Made by a program: the position numbers and the translations under genes. The notes beneath the pieces are model-generated. The model searched no databases, had not been told where the DNA came from, and saw only the letters and a program-made list of their open reading frames with translations. A stretch of DNA of 53,522 nucleotides from JBIKIW01 sp044361365 (GTDB lineage: Bacteria; Patescibacteriota; JACMRA01), in the NCBI GenBank assembly GCA_044361365.1, contig JBIKIW010000003.1:1-53522 (forward strand), read 5' to 3'. This document shows, one piece after another, positions 31,768 to 41,005 of the stretch; within the stretch, counting starts at the first letter, position 1, and each line of letters starts with the position of its first letter.

Positions 31768-32380
31768 ATGAATATACCAACTAGCATAACAAGAACATCT
31801 AAATTCGAAAGAGAGAGCTTTAAATGAAAGAGAGCAAGCAGTACGATTAGAATCTGAAACTGAAAGACCCTCTTTTGACTTTGGTTTTTTCTTGACACGT
31901 GCAAATGCTTTAACAAGAGGATACTTAGCTGCTCACGCTAGTGATTACCCTGAAATGCAGGCTATTTTGGAAAAATCTGAACCAACCGAATCAGAAAAAT
32001 CGAAAATTCTAAGATATAGAAGTACGGAAAATTTAATTAAAGAAAATACTTTATATCGCTTAATGCTCTCTATTGTTACTATTAAAGATTATCAAAAATA
32101 TAAGGTAGCTAAAGACCGCTTAAAATCTTTATTAACGGCTATAAATAATACAAACCCAACAAGATTCACTACAGAAACCTCATTAGATGAAGATATTTTA
32201 AAAATGGTTTTAGGATTAAATATTGATCAAAATAAAAGCCTAAGAGCTTGGCTAATACCCTTAAAAATCAAAATCCGAAAACTCGCTGATGTTGCAGAAG
32301 TCCCTGAGTTACTTACCGAAATAGATTATTTATCCCAAACAAACTCCTCACATTCTCTAGCGACTACTCCCAAATCATAA
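31768..32380 (+). pseudogene. Unknown helical protein with an apparent frameshift near its start
   Basis: An ATG at 31768 opens MNIPTSITRTSKFERESFK and stops. In the next frame the text ALNEREQAVRLESETERP, SFDFGFFLTRANALTRGYLA continues without a start codon to a stop at 32380. Joining the frames at the GAAAGAGAGAGC tract (31808-31819) gives one protein of about 200 residues. The main part (31892 on, 162 residues) is helical and charged and ends in a Ser/Thr-rich tail. A TTG at 31892 is the only candidate start in that frame. I do not recognise the family. The gene may be a pseudogene, a slip-controlled gene, or an assembly error. Confidence 0.55.
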
Positions 32381-32554
32381 ACTCACCATACGCAGCTTTT
32401 CCACCAAGATCCAAAATGTGTCTGAGATTGAGCATTTTATATACGAAACTGTTTAAAAAGCACTATTTGAATCTATGGTGTTTTATTAATAATTATTTCT
32501 ACTGCGAAATTTGAGTAAGAAATGTAGGTATAATTAACTGAAATTTAAAGAACT

Positions 32555-32815
32555 CTAAACATCTTTCCCTTGATCTATGGAGTAATCTACATTTTTATGT
32601 TCATCTTTTGGCTCTTCTCTGGCAATATACCACAAAAAACTTCCGGCAAAAACTAGAGCAAAAATTGCCGCCAGTATTCCAAAAATTGCCCAAAAAATAG
32701 TAAGCCCGACAATAGCTGGGATAAACAAAATTACCACCAAAAATCCAAGCCCAATAATAGCTAAAAAGCTGACTACTAAAGCTAAAATAAACCTTCCAAA
32801 ATTCCCTGAAGTCAT
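32555..32815 (-). CDS. Small two-helix membrane protein
   Basis: The 86-residue protein has two membrane helices (about 8-33 and 36-62), a WYIAREEPKD junction and a charged tail (DEHKNVDYSIDQGKDV). It starts 4 bases after the AIM24-type gene stops, on the same strand, so the two are cotranscribed and probably act together at the membrane. No family name can be assigned. Confidence 0.75.
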   Translation of the reverse strand: MTSGNFGRFILALVVSFLAIIGLGFLVVILFIPAIVGLTIFWAIFGILAAIFALVFAGSFLWYIAREEPKDEHKNVDYSIDQGKDV

Positions 32816-32819
32816 ACAA

Positions 32820-33503
32820 CTAACTTGATTTGGTTGGCATGTAGGAGGCTAATTTCATAGCCAAATTTGAAAGTGGCATGCTTTGTAGCCAAACCTTACC
32901 TGGACCTTTTACATATGCCAAAAACAAGCCTTCCCCACCAAAAAACATATTTTTAAGACCTTTAACTCTTCGTATATCATATTCTACACTTGGTTCAAAA
33001 GCTGCTAAATAACCTGGATCAACCTTCAAAGCTTGACCTTCAGCAAGGGTGTATTCGGTGATTTCACCTGGAAGTTCTAGCCAAACAGTCCCAGGACCGG
33101 TGATTCTTTGCAAGAAAAACCCTTCACCGCCAAAAAGCCCAGCTCCAAGTTTCTTTTTGAATTCAGTTTTGAGAGTAACGGTTCTTTGCCCAACCAAAAA
33201 AGCATCTTTCTGACAAATAATAGACTCACCTTCAGCTAGAGTAATTGGTACAATTTTACCAGGAGACTCCATACAAAAACTAATCGAACCAGTACCTTCA
33301 GAACAGGTATAATTGGTCATAAATAATGATTCTCCTGTGAACATTCTCCCCAAAGCTCCACCTACCCCACCTTCGAGGTTGCTATCCATTTCGATATTTG
33401 GCGACATCCAAGCCATCGAGCCAGTTTCGCTAAAAATAGCCTCTCCTTGGGAAAGTTCGACATCCAAAATTTGCATTGTGGTGCCACGAATTTGAGTTTT
33501 CAT
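32820..33503 (-). CDS. AIM24/TIGR00266-family protein
   Basis: The 227-residue protein has the repeated beta-hairpin layout of this family: GTTMQILDVELSQGEAIFSE at the start, GEGLFLAYVKGPGKVWLQS and GGEGFFLQRITGPGTVWLE as the internal repeat, and a double-psi-like beta core. Family members include bacterial TIGR00266 proteins and mitochondrial AIM24. Their molecular role is not settled; membrane organisation has been proposed for AIM24. It is the first gene of a pair with the small membrane protein downstream. Confidence 0.88.
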   Translation of the reverse strand: MKTQIRGTTMQILDVELSQGEAIFSETGSMAWMSPNIEMDSNLEGGVGGALGRMFTGESLFMTNYTCSEGTGSISFCMESPGKIVPITLAEGESIICQKDAFLVGQRTVTLKTEFKKKLGAGLFGGEGFFLQRITGPGTVWLELPGEITEYTLAEGQALKVDPGYLAAFEPSVEYDIRRVKGLKNMFFGGEGLFLAYVKGPGKVWLQSMPLSNLAMKLASYMPTKSS

Positions 33504-33625
33504 AATAGGCTAATACTGATCCAAGTATTATATATTGGTCAAGTACTTTTTTTATAAAAAATATGTCTGCTTGAACTGATTTTTAATTGACAAAGAACTA
33601 GGTAAGATTTGTAGTTTGATTTATT

Positions 33626-33835
33626 ATGAATCCGATTGCTTTGTACCAAAAAGTTTTAAATAACCCAAAAACCCGATACTGGGTAGTGGGACTGACCTTA
33701 ATTTATTTCTTTAGTCCAATTGATATTATCCCCGACTTTTTCTTTCCTTTTGGATATATAGATGATGGAGTGTTGTTATCTATGATGTTTGGTGAATTAA
33801 CCAAGATTTATTTAGATAATAGGAAGAATAAGTAA
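33626..33835 (+). CDS. YkvA/DUF1232-type small membrane protein
   Basis: The 69-residue product contains the diagnostic YFFSPIDIIPDFFFPFGYID-type motif (about 27-47), with a membrane helix before it. DUF1232 proteins are short, with a conserved SPIDLIPDFIPVxGxxDD core; here the second part reads FPFGYIDDGVLL. Function is unknown. The 122 bases upstream are shared with the divergent AIM24-type gene and should hold both promoters. Confidence 0.85.
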   Translation: MNPIALYQKVLNNPKTRYWVVGLTLIYFFSPIDIIPDFFFPFGYIDDGVLLSMMFGELTKIYLDNRKNK

Positions 33836-33945
33836 GCTAAAAATGCAGAAATTAAATCTGCCTTGGTATAATGGACAAATCAGTCTATTGAAAGTTTAAA
33901 GAGGTGAATTTGAGTTCATTTTTATTATCACTTGGGAAAGTTTAT
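33836..33945 (+). pseudogene. Decayed copy of the 3' end of the HAD-fusion gene
   Basis: Directly after the DUF1232 stop, the plus strand repeats the end of the gene at 35577-37292: GCTAAAAATGCAGAAATTAA, ATGGACAAATCAG and ATTGAAAGTTTAAA recur, matching 37140-37247. Translated, AKNAEIKSALV and WTNQSIESLK are still readable, but a TAA interrupts the frame and the end is degenerate. The rest of that copy is missing. It points to a past duplication and deletion around the methyltransferase gene. Confidence 0.75.
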
Positions 33946-33958
33946 CTTAGGTTGAAAC

Positions 33959-35149
33959 TCAGCTCCCTTCACAAATAATCATCACATTTGTTTTGGATTT
34001 ATCAAGTTTTATTACTAATGGGCTGAGCTTTGCTTGTTTAATTTCAAATAATATCTTATCTAAATCGGTTAAAAAATGCTTCCAAATTACTATTGAATCG
34101 TTGTTATATAGTTCTACTTGGTTTTTCTGATTTAAAAAGTCAAAGTCTATAACATAATCTTTATCTAAAATTAGATATTTTACTTTTGCGTTGATTTTTT
34201 CGTTGTACTCAACTCTTGTGGTACATTTTTCAATGTCAATACCCATCATTTCTAAGTGCCAAGCCTGTCTTTTTAAAGAGTTCTTATCTTTACTAACATG
34301 ATCCAAAGCAAGTCTATTTTCTAAGCTATCAAGAGAAGAGGTTACAACAAGCAAATCTTTGTTGATCATTCCACTGCGGATATTTTTTAATACCTGAATC
34401 CTGTCATCAGAGTTTGTAATTGTATTGCCAATATACAACATGAGGTTAAAAGAACTTGCTAAATTCCCTCGATTTTCAAGAAGTATCTTACCAAATCTTT
34501 GAGTCTCAAAATCTTTCTCGTATTTATAAACAGGTAAATTGGGATACCATTTATTTATATTTTTTTGTGCCAAATCGTTCATTTCTGGAGCAATATCTAT
34601 AGCGAGATACTTTTGAATATATTTTAAATCAATTAGTTCACCTAATAGTTTTTTTACAGGGTAGGCATTTCCTGGTCCCAGATCAACTAAATTTATACTT
34701 GGGTTGTTAGGAATAAACGGCTCAATATCATTAATTAAATGTTTTAGGAAGTTAAAAGCTGAATCATTAACAGAGTTGTAATCTTCAAGATAATAAGTAT
34801 CCCACAGATCTGCTCCCCCGTTTTTATATCTAAACTTTAAATTAATCTCTTTTTTAAATCTTAGATCAGAAATTATTTCAACAATCTCCTCTGCAGAAAA
34901 AATATCATAAAAATGACTATCTACTGATACAGTTTTAGCATTAGTTAAATTTTTATACCTCCTACCTTGCGATGCTAATCTAGCAAGCTCAGCTTCGTTA
35001 CTTTTATTGTTTAAAATATTAAATTTCCCATTTGACTCAACTAATTGTAAATTGTTTTTACCAATTTTTGCATTTTGAACCCAAGCAGTAACTGTAGCCC
35101 TGGAGACATTATATTGATTAGCTATGGTGGCGTTAATTAGAAAGTTCAT
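33959..35149 (-). CDS. HTH domain fused to an EgtD-like SAM methyltransferase
   Basis: I start at the ATG at 35149 (396 residues); an upstream TTG is less likely. Residues 1-30 form a helix-turn-helix (ATIANQYNVSRATVTAWVQN). From about 75 a methyltransferase domain of the histidine-specific type (Methyltransf_33, as in EgtD) follows: SAEEIVEIISDL, the SAM loop NLVDLGPGNAYPVKKLL (about 153-169), YLAIDIAPEMNDLA, SSFNLMLYIGNTITN, and KDLLVVTSSLD. EgtD-type enzymes trimethylate histidine. A fusion to an HTH is not typical. The acceptor here is unknown. The gene is divergent from the HAD-fusion genes, sharing a 130-base intergenic region with them. Confidence 0.72.
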   Translation of the reverse strand: MNFLINATIANQYNVSRATVTAWVQNAKIGKNNLQLVESNGKFNILNNKSNEAELARLASQGRRYKNLTNAKTVSVDSHFYDIFSAEEIVEIISDLRFKKEINLKFRYKNGGADLWDTYYLEDYNSVNDSAFNFLKHLINDIEPFIPNNPSINLVDLGPGNAYPVKKLLGELIDLKYIQKYLAIDIAPEMNDLAQKNINKWYPNLPVYKYEKDFETQRFGKILLENRGNLASSFNLMLYIGNTITNSDDRIQVLKNIRSGMINKDLLVVTSSLDSLENRLALDHVSKDKNSLKRQAWHLEMMGIDIEKCTTRVEYNEKINAKVKYLILDKDYVIDFDFLNQKNQVELYNNDSIVIWKHFLTDLDKILFEIKQAKLSPLVIKLDKSKTNVMIICEGS

Positions 35150-35278
35150 AAAATTACTTGACAAGGCTAAACAGTAGTGTTAGGAATTTATGCCAATTTT
35201 TTTGGTGCAAAAAATCAAACTTAGCTTCAATTAAAAACCTACAAATAAAAGTGTAGTTAAAATTTGTATTGCCTAATT

Positions 35279-35521
35279 ATGTATCTAAACAATATGATAA
35301 AGTCAACTCGGTGTTTAAAAATATCACAAAAACATACTAAATTACTTATAAATTTACTTCGTCAATTTGAAATTGCCTACAAACTTTCTCCGCCAAAACA
35401 AAAGGTTGGTTGTTTTAAAGAGCTTGTGTTTACAGAATTAATTAGACTAACCCTCGATTTAGATCTACCTGATCTTAAAAAAGAGGCGAAAAAATCCGCA
35501 ACAAGGAGAGCTTCTAAGTAA
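35279..35521 (+). CDS. Small basic protein upstream of the HAD fusion
   Basis: From the ATG at 35279 the product is 80 residues, basic and helical, with SPPKQKVGCFKELVFTEL, LTLDLDLPDLKKEAKKSATR and an RRASK end. Other starts (35264 TTG, 35294 ATG) are possible. It has no recognised domain. It lies 55 bases before the HAD-fusion gene on the same strand and opposite the HTH-methyltransferase gene, so the three may form one unit. Confidence 0.55.
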   Translation: MYLNNMIKSTRCLKISQKHTKLLINLLRQFEIAYKLSPPKQKVGCFKELVFTELIRLTLDLDLPDLKKEAKKSATRRASK

Positions 35522-35576
35522 CTAGCATTATTAAAGCCTCAATAAAAGTACTTTTAAGTAACACAACAATATCCCC

Positions 35577-37292
35577 ATGTCTTTAAATAAAGAAAATTTC
35601 CCTAACTTTGAAGTTAAGCATACTTCAACAAGCGATTTTATAAACCGTGAAAATTTTAATTTGCCTGCAATTGATGAGCTTTCGTCTGAGATAGAACCTC
35701 TAAAAAATGAGCTATACCAACTAGGTACAGATTATATCATGGAAAGTAAAGAAGGTCGAGAAATTTTAAGCAAATTTTCCAATGATGTTTATATTCAAAA
35801 ACTAATAACACTCATAGCTTTAAGCACAACTTCATATAATCAGGTCTATTTATTGAGTAGAAAAGAATCAATTAAATTACAGTACGAACTTGACTCAATT
35901 AGACAACAAAATTCTCAACTATATTTAAAAATTGGCTTAGCCTCTTCTGAAATTAACCAACAAAACCTAACAATCCCTGCTTTAAATGAAGCTTATTTTT
36001 TATTTTTACAAAATACTCCAAGTAAGTATGCCTGGATTGTAGAAGATAAAGATAGCATTGTTCCAGTAAAAGCATTTGGCGTTACTTCAAATAAACAAAT
36101 TTATTTTAACTCAGCTGATTTTTACTTAAAACCAGAGAAAGCTAGTTATTCAGAGTATGATTTTCATGATTTTATTCATTATATTGTAGGATCTGCAAAT
36201 ACTCAGTTTGCTTCTAAATACTACCCGTCTTACGATAATAATGGGCAAGTTGTTGAAGCTGGACTAATTAACTTACCAAAAAATCTAAGATCTTTAATTA
36301 CCTCTAGTCCAAAAAAAGAAAACCTAAAAAGTGATGGGTATATTTTAAGCAACAAAACATTTTCATGGTTTTATGAAAAATTTGAAGATCTTGGAAGTCC
36401 GATTCATATTTTACCCGAACAGCAAAAACAAATAGTTGAATATATTTCTGAAAAGCTTAAAGAATATCTACAAGAATTGAATGTCAGCCTACTGGAGTTA
36501 GCAGTATTAATGCAAAATAAGCTATACGAAGCTAGTGCTAGCGAATGTGAATCTCTTGGATTTGTACGAGGAGGGGCTGGAGATCCCTTAAAAGGTAAAA
36601 CTGAAAGAGGAAGAGCTGATTTGGACATACTTTTTAACCTAAATCCACTTCAAAAAATTGCTGAAGTTGCAAAAATAGCTCGAAATCCTGATTTTCGCTT
36701 TCATCATGAACATAGAAACACTTTACGAAATCGAGCTCAGGTTTTAGGTTATCGTAAATTTGCCAAACAGATCGAGCAAAAAATATTTGAAAAGCTTGAA
36801 CCAAGTTGCGACGCTAAATTTTTGGCTTTAAAATATAAAAGTAGTTATTTAGAAATTGCCCGTTCTGAAGTTGAATTATTTGAAGAAACGCAAGAGTTTT
36901 TGGAAAAACTTAAAATAGAAGGTAAAGAATTGGCTATTATAAGTACTAAATCAAGCAAAGCTATAGAACAGCATTTAAAAGATTTTGGGATATCAAGCTT
37001 ATTTAGTCTCGTGATTGGTGGAGACTCTGTAACAAATCAAAAACCTGATCCAGAAGGGATTTTTTTAGCTATAAAATCTTTGCAAGCTAACCCTAAAACT
37101 ACAATTATGATAGGCGATACGAAAGATGACCTTTTGGCAGCTAAAAATGCAGAAATTAAATCAGCACTGGTAGAATGGACAAATCAGCCAATTGAAAGTT
37201 TAAAAAGTGAGTTTAAGCCTATTTTAATTGGTTCTTGGAAAGATTTCAGGGTTAATTTAGAGAGTGAGAAAGAGTTTAAAAGCTTTAGATAA
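35577..37292 (+). CDS. Large fusion of an unknown domain with a HAD-superfamily phosphatase domain
   Basis: The 571-residue protein has a N-terminal part of about 340 residues without a known family. It contains an HDFIH metal-site-like motif (YDFHDFIHYIVG, about 198-210). The C-terminal third is HAD-like: an ADLDILF strand that could be motif I (D-x-D kept, but G-T of DxDGT lost), AIISTKSSKAIEQHL as motif II region, QKPDPEGIFLAI with the motif III Lys, and TIMIGDTKDDLLAAKNA as motif IV. The fold would be PGP/beta-phosphoglucomutase-like, acting on a small phosphate ester. Whether motif I is functional is doubtful. It is downstream of a small basic protein and near a methyltransferase gene, and part of its 3' end is duplicated at 33836-33945. 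Confidence 0.7.
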   Translation: MSLNKENFPNFEVKHTSTSDFINRENFNLPAIDELSSEIEPLKNELYQLGTDYIMESKEGREILSKFSNDVYIQKLITLIALSTTSYNQVYLLSRKESIKLQYELDSIRQQNSQLYLKIGLASSEINQQNLTIPALNEAYFLFLQNTPSKYAWIVEDKDSIVPVKAFGVTSNKQIYFNSADFYLKPEKASYSEYDFHDFIHYIVGSANTQFASKYYPSYDNNGQVVEAGLINLPKNLRSLITSSPKKENLKSDGYILSNKTFSWFYEKFEDLGSPIHILPEQQKQIVEYISEKLKEYLQELNVSLLELAVLMQNKLYEASASECESLGFVRGGAGDPLKGKTERGRADLDILFNLNPLQKIAEVAKIARNPDFRFHHEHRNTLRNRAQVLGYRKFAKQIEQKIFEKLEPSCDAKFLALKYKSSYLEIARSEVELFEETQEFLEKLKIEGKELAIISTKSSKAIEQHLKDFGISSLFSLVIGGDSVTNQKPDPEGIFLAIKSLQANPKTTIMIGDTKDDLLAAKNAEIKSALVEWTNQPIESLKSEFKPILIGSWKDFRVNLESEKEFKSFR

Positions 37293-37331
37293 AATTGTTT
37301 AGGGTGTGGTAATTAGTAAAATATGTATAGC

Positions 37332-40319
37332 CTACAACCCCAAAGTATGTCGTAGATACTGACCGGTGTAACTTCCTTCTACTAAAGACACTTCTTCTGG
37401 TGTTCCTGTTGCCACAATTTCACCTCCTTTATCTCCACCTTCTGGTCCAAGATCCACCACCCAATCAGCAGTTTTGATTACATCAAGGTTGTGTTCGATT
37501 ACCAAAACTGTGTTTCCACGATCAACTAAAGCATGTAAAACCTTGAGAAGTAATTTTACATCCAACGGGTGCAAACCAGTAGTAGGTTCGTCCAAAATGT
37601 AAAGGGTGTTTCCAGTCCCAACTTTGCTAAGTTCTGTGGCAAGTTTCACTCTTTGAGCCTCTCCTCCAGAAAGTGTGGTTGCTTGCTGTCCAAGGCGAAT
37701 GTATCCAAGTCCAACATCGTTTAGGGTTTCAAGTTTTCGTTTGATAACTTTGTGGTTTTGGAAGAACTCGAAAGCATCAGCTACGCTCATTTCTAAAATA
37801 TCAGAAACGGTTTTTTCACGATATAAAATCTCGAGGGTTTCACGGTTGTATCTCTTTCCATCACAATCTTCACAAACCACATAAACATCAGGCAAAAAGT
37901 TCATTTCAACTCTAATAATTCCATCTCCTTGGCAAGTTTCACATCGTCCACCAGGCACATTAAAACTGAATCTACCTTGGGTATAACCTCTAGCTTTGGA
38001 TTCTGGAAGTGAGGCAAAAAGTTCGCGAATTGGAGTAAATAAACCGGTATAAGTGGCAGGATTACTTCGAGGAGTTCGACCGATTGGGCTTTGGTCAATG
38101 ATGATTGGTTTGTCGATGTTGTTGATTCCAATCATGTCTTCAAACTTACCAACTGTTCGGTGACTGTCGTAAAAGTAATTCATCAATTGATTGCTAAAAA
38201 TCTCGTTGATTAGGGTTGATTTACCACTTCCTGAAACCCCAGTGATGGCTACAAATTTACGAAGTGGGATATGAATATCTACATTTTTAAGATTATTTTC
38301 AGTTGCTCCTAAAATCGAAATTACCTCGCCACGGAACTTGCCGTTGGCTGTAGCTTCAGCTTTGGAAGTGTTTTTACCTCCTTCGTGGCTTTCTAGCTCG
38401 ATAGCTTTCACCAATTCTTCACGATTTACCTCTCGTCTTTTTTCAGGAATCTCCACTTCTTCTTTGTGTGCCAAAAACCTACCCGTTGGAGAGCTGTCCA
38501 TTTGGGAAACCATTTCAGGCGTTCCGAAACCAACAATTTCTCCACCGTGTTTACCAGCCCCTGGTCCAATATCAACCAAAAAGTCTGCTTCACGCATGGT
38601 TTCTTCATCATGTTCAACCACCAAAACACTGTTTCCAAGATCTCTAAGGTATTTCAGAGTGTCTAAAAGTTTGGAGTTATCTCGTTGGTGCAAACCGATT
38701 GAAGGTTCGTCTAAAATGTACAAAACTCCTGTCAAACCTGATCCAATTTGGGTTGCTAATCGTATTCTTTGAGCTTCTCCGCCTGAAAGTGTATCTGAAC
38801 TTCTAGCCAAAGTTAGATATTCTAAGCCTACATTTTCCAAAAACCTGATTCTTGAGACAACTTCTTTTAAAATTAACCTACCAATTTCGTATTCTTTTGG
38901 AGAGAGTTCTTTGTTTTCATTTTTATGCAAAGTGGTAAAATGCGCCAAACTGTCCGTGATAGACATCTCAGAAACTTCGGAAATATTTTTACCTGCGATT
39001 GTGACTGCCAAACTTGCTGGTTTTAACCTATGACCCTTACAGATAGGACAGGTTTTTTTGGTCATGTAGTTTTCGATATCTCTGCGGGCTGAATCGCTAG
39101 TGGTGTCTTTGTAGCGTCTTTCAAGGTTACGAATTACACCTTCAAATTTACCATCTGGAGTTCCGTAAAGAATTGCATGTCTTTGTTTTTCAGTAAGTTG
39201 TTTCCAAGGAGTCTTGAGATCAAAGCTGTATTTTTTGGCTAAATCTTCAAACATTCTAGTTAACCAACCTCCCGAAATACTAAGTCTGCTAAGCGGGCGA
39301 ATACAACCTTCCATGATTGATAATTTACTGTTTGGTACCACCATGTCAGAATCAATTTCAGTAATTACACCAAGTCCGCTACAAGTTGGACACGCTCCGT
39401 GTGGGGAATTGAAACTAAAAGACCTTGGTTCCATTTCTCCAGGATTTCCATGTCCATTTGGACAAGCTCGGTTTTTGTTGAAAAATAATTTTTCGGCTTC
39501 ACCGTCTTCTTTTATGTCCAAAACAATGGCTTTTTCTTTACCAAATTTGAGTGTGATTTCTAAAGAATCTACCAGTCTTTGCCTGTCTTCTTGGCTGATT
39601 GTAAGTCTATCTACAACGATTTCGATGGAGTGTTTTTCTTGCTTGTTTAAGTTCAATTTTTCGGCTTCTTCGATTAACATTATATTGTTATCAACTCGGA
39701 TCCTTCTAAAACCATTTTTCTTAGCGTCGATAATAAGTTGTTTGTGCCAGCCTTTCTGATCTTCAACCAAAGGAGCTGCTAAAATCACATTACAACCTCC
39801 TTTTAAAGCAATAATCCTGTCCGTCATTCTTGCCACACTTTCTCCACTTACTTCCGATCCACAAACTGGACAATGTTGAGTCCCCGCTTTGGCATACAAA
39901 AGCCTCAGGTAGTCATAAATTTCGGTGGTTGTACCAACTGTAGAACGTGGGTTTGAAGAGGTCGCTTTTTGGTCGATTGAAATTGCTGGTGATAGTCCAT
40001 CGATTGAGTCCACATCAGGTTTTTCCTTTAATCCCAAAAATTGCCTAGCATATGCTGACAAACTTTCTACATATCTTCTTTGACCTTCAGCATAAATGGT
40101 ATCAAAAACCAAGCTAGATTTACCTGAACCCGAAAGCCCAGAAAAAACCACAATCTGATTTTTGGGAACTACAATCGAAATATCTCTTAAATTATGCTCT
40201 CTAGCTCCACGCACAGTTATAAAATCGTGTGGATTTGGGATAAAAGTAGCGTCGCCAAGTTTTTCAGGGGAATTATATTCTAGAGTTTGAGCAATAATTG
40301 GAGTAAGCGGTTTGTTCAT
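37332..40319 (-). CDS. uvrA: Excinuclease ABC subunit A
   Basis: This 995-residue protein has the full UvrA structure: the first ATP site (VFSGLSGSGKSSLVFDTIYA), the first zinc module (CPVCGSEV and CPNGHGNPG regions), the ABC signature LSGGEAQRIRLATQ, a second ATP site (ITGVSGSGKSTLINEIF), the second zinc module (CETCQGDGIIRVEMNFLPD in part, CEDCDGKRY) and LSGGEAQRVKLATELS with ILDEPTTGLHP. UvrA finds bulky DNA lesions with UvrB. A linker of about 30 Lys/Glu-rich residues (KRREVNREELVKAIELESHE) lies between the halves and is somewhat longer than in standard UvrA. The gene is single; uvrB and uvrC are not in this window. Confidence 0.97.
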   Translation of the reverse strand: MNKPLTPIIAQTLEYNSPEKLGDATFIPNPHDFITVRGAREHNLRDISIVVPKNQIVVFSGLSGSGKSSLVFDTIYAEGQRRYVESLSAYARQFLGLKEKPDVDSIDGLSPAISIDQKATSSNPRSTVGTTTEIYDYLRLLYAKAGTQHCPVCGSEVSGESVARMTDRIIALKGGCNVILAAPLVEDQKGWHKQLIIDAKKNGFRRIRVDNNIMLIEEAEKLNLNKQEKHSIEIVVDRLTISQEDRQRLVDSLEITLKFGKEKAIVLDIKEDGEAEKLFFNKNRACPNGHGNPGEMEPRSFSFNSPHGACPTCSGLGVITEIDSDMVVPNSKLSIMEGCIRPLSRLSISGGWLTRMFEDLAKKYSFDLKTPWKQLTEKQRHAILYGTPDGKFEGVIRNLERRYKDTTSDSARRDIENYMTKKTCPICKGHRLKPASLAVTIAGKNISEVSEMSITDSLAHFTTLHKNENKELSPKEYEIGRLILKEVVSRIRFLENVGLEYLTLARSSDTLSGGEAQRIRLATQIGSGLTGVLYILDEPSIGLHQRDNSKLLDTLKYLRDLGNSVLVVEHDEETMREADFLVDIGPGAGKHGGEIVGFGTPEMVSQMDSSPTGRFLAHKEEVEIPEKRREVNREELVKAIELESHEGGKNTSKAEATANGKFRGEVISILGATENNLKNVDIHIPLRKFVAITGVSGSGKSTLINEIFSNQLMNYFYDSHRTVGKFEDMIGINNIDKPIIIDQSPIGRTPRSNPATYTGLFTPIRELFASLPESKARGYTQGRFSFNVPGGRCETCQGDGIIRVEMNFLPDVYVVCEDCDGKRYNRETLEILYREKTVSDILEMSVADAFEFFQNHKVIKRKLETLNDVGLGYIRLGQQATTLSGGEAQRVKLATELSKVGTGNTLYILDEPTTGLHPLDVKLLLKVLHALVDRGNTVLVIEHNLDVIKTADWVVDLGPEGGDKGGEIVATGTPEEVSLVEGSYTGQYLRHTLGL

Positions 40320-40611
40320 AATTTGTTTATTAGTATTAAAATACCTCGTGAGCTTGCTACGAGGTCAAAAACTTAAAGTTTTTGTTTCCAGAGCTTGCTC
40401 TGGTTATTTAATACAAGCTCATTTTAAGGCAAAAATTGTAAATAAGAGCTTTACACTATAGACCAGCGAATAACTAAACTATTGTCAATTTTATACCTAA
40501 GAAGGCGACTTTACCGTTGTTATCATTTTTAAGCTTAAAAAACAATCTGCAAAAAGCTTTTATACACTAAAAACAAAAGTTCGACATATCCGAATACCAT
40601 CTCAAAACCTG
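40320..40611. other. Gene-free stretch upstream of uvrA
   Basis: About 290 bases hold no supported gene. Two hairpins are visible near uvrA: CCTCGTGAGC...GCTACGAGG at about 40346-40366 and CCAGAGC-TT-GCTCTGG at about 40388-40403. No LexA-type site with a good match was found; a TTCGACATATCCGAA segment near 40580 is only loosely palindromic. Confidence 0.5.
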
Positions 40612-40640
40612 TTGTCAATTCATGTTTTTTACTGTAAGAT
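40612..40640 (+). promoter_or_regulatory. Promoter of the 40664 gene
   Basis: TTGTCA at 40612-40617 and TAAGAT at 40635-40640 are 17 bases apart, with a TG extension before the -10. It is 24 bases upstream of the ATG at 40664. Confidence 0.6.
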
Positions 40641-40663
40641 AAGACAATATTTCAATATTAAAT

Positions 40664-40988
40664 ATGAATAGTTTAGAATTAGATACTCAAACCCTTCTAA
40701 AAAAACCCCGAAAACAAAGCTTTTATAGAGATTTTGGTGAAAAGTCTTTTGGGTAAAAACTTGAGTGAGATCGAAGATAAAGATCAACAAATTATAAACT
40801 GCCTAAATATTTTTGAAAAGTATATCCTAGAATACATCGAAACCAAACACAACAAAAAGCTCTCCTTCCAACTCCAAAACACCTCCCCAGAAAACAACTT
40901 TTTTGCAAAGTTTGAAGAGCTTGGGGAAGTTTACGACGAAGCCTACAAAGCCTTTTTTAACGACCTAAAAATCCACTGGCAGTCTTAA
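40664..40988 (+). pseudogene. Unknown protein with a one-base frameshift in an A7 run
   Basis: From the ATG at 40664 the frame reads MNSLELDTQTLLKKPRKQSF and stops after 30 codons. The next frame, open from 40701, reads KNPENKAFIEILVKSLLGKN, then LSEIEDKDQQIINCLNIFEK to a stop at 40988, with no good start of its own. If the run of seven A at 40699-40705 had six, both parts join into one 107-residue protein, MNSLELDTQTLLKNPENKAF and onward. The result is a helical, acidic protein of unknown family. The promoter just upstream supports the joined reading. It is followed 17 bases later by the 595-residue protein gene, probably in one transcript. Confidence 0.6.
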
Positions 40989-41005
40989 TACTAACAACCC
41001 TAATT

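Noticed and set aside
40575..40600. LexA/SOS box upstream of uvrA
   Set aside because: TTCGACATATCCGAA is only loosely palindromic, does not match known LexA sites and lies about 260 bases from uvrA.
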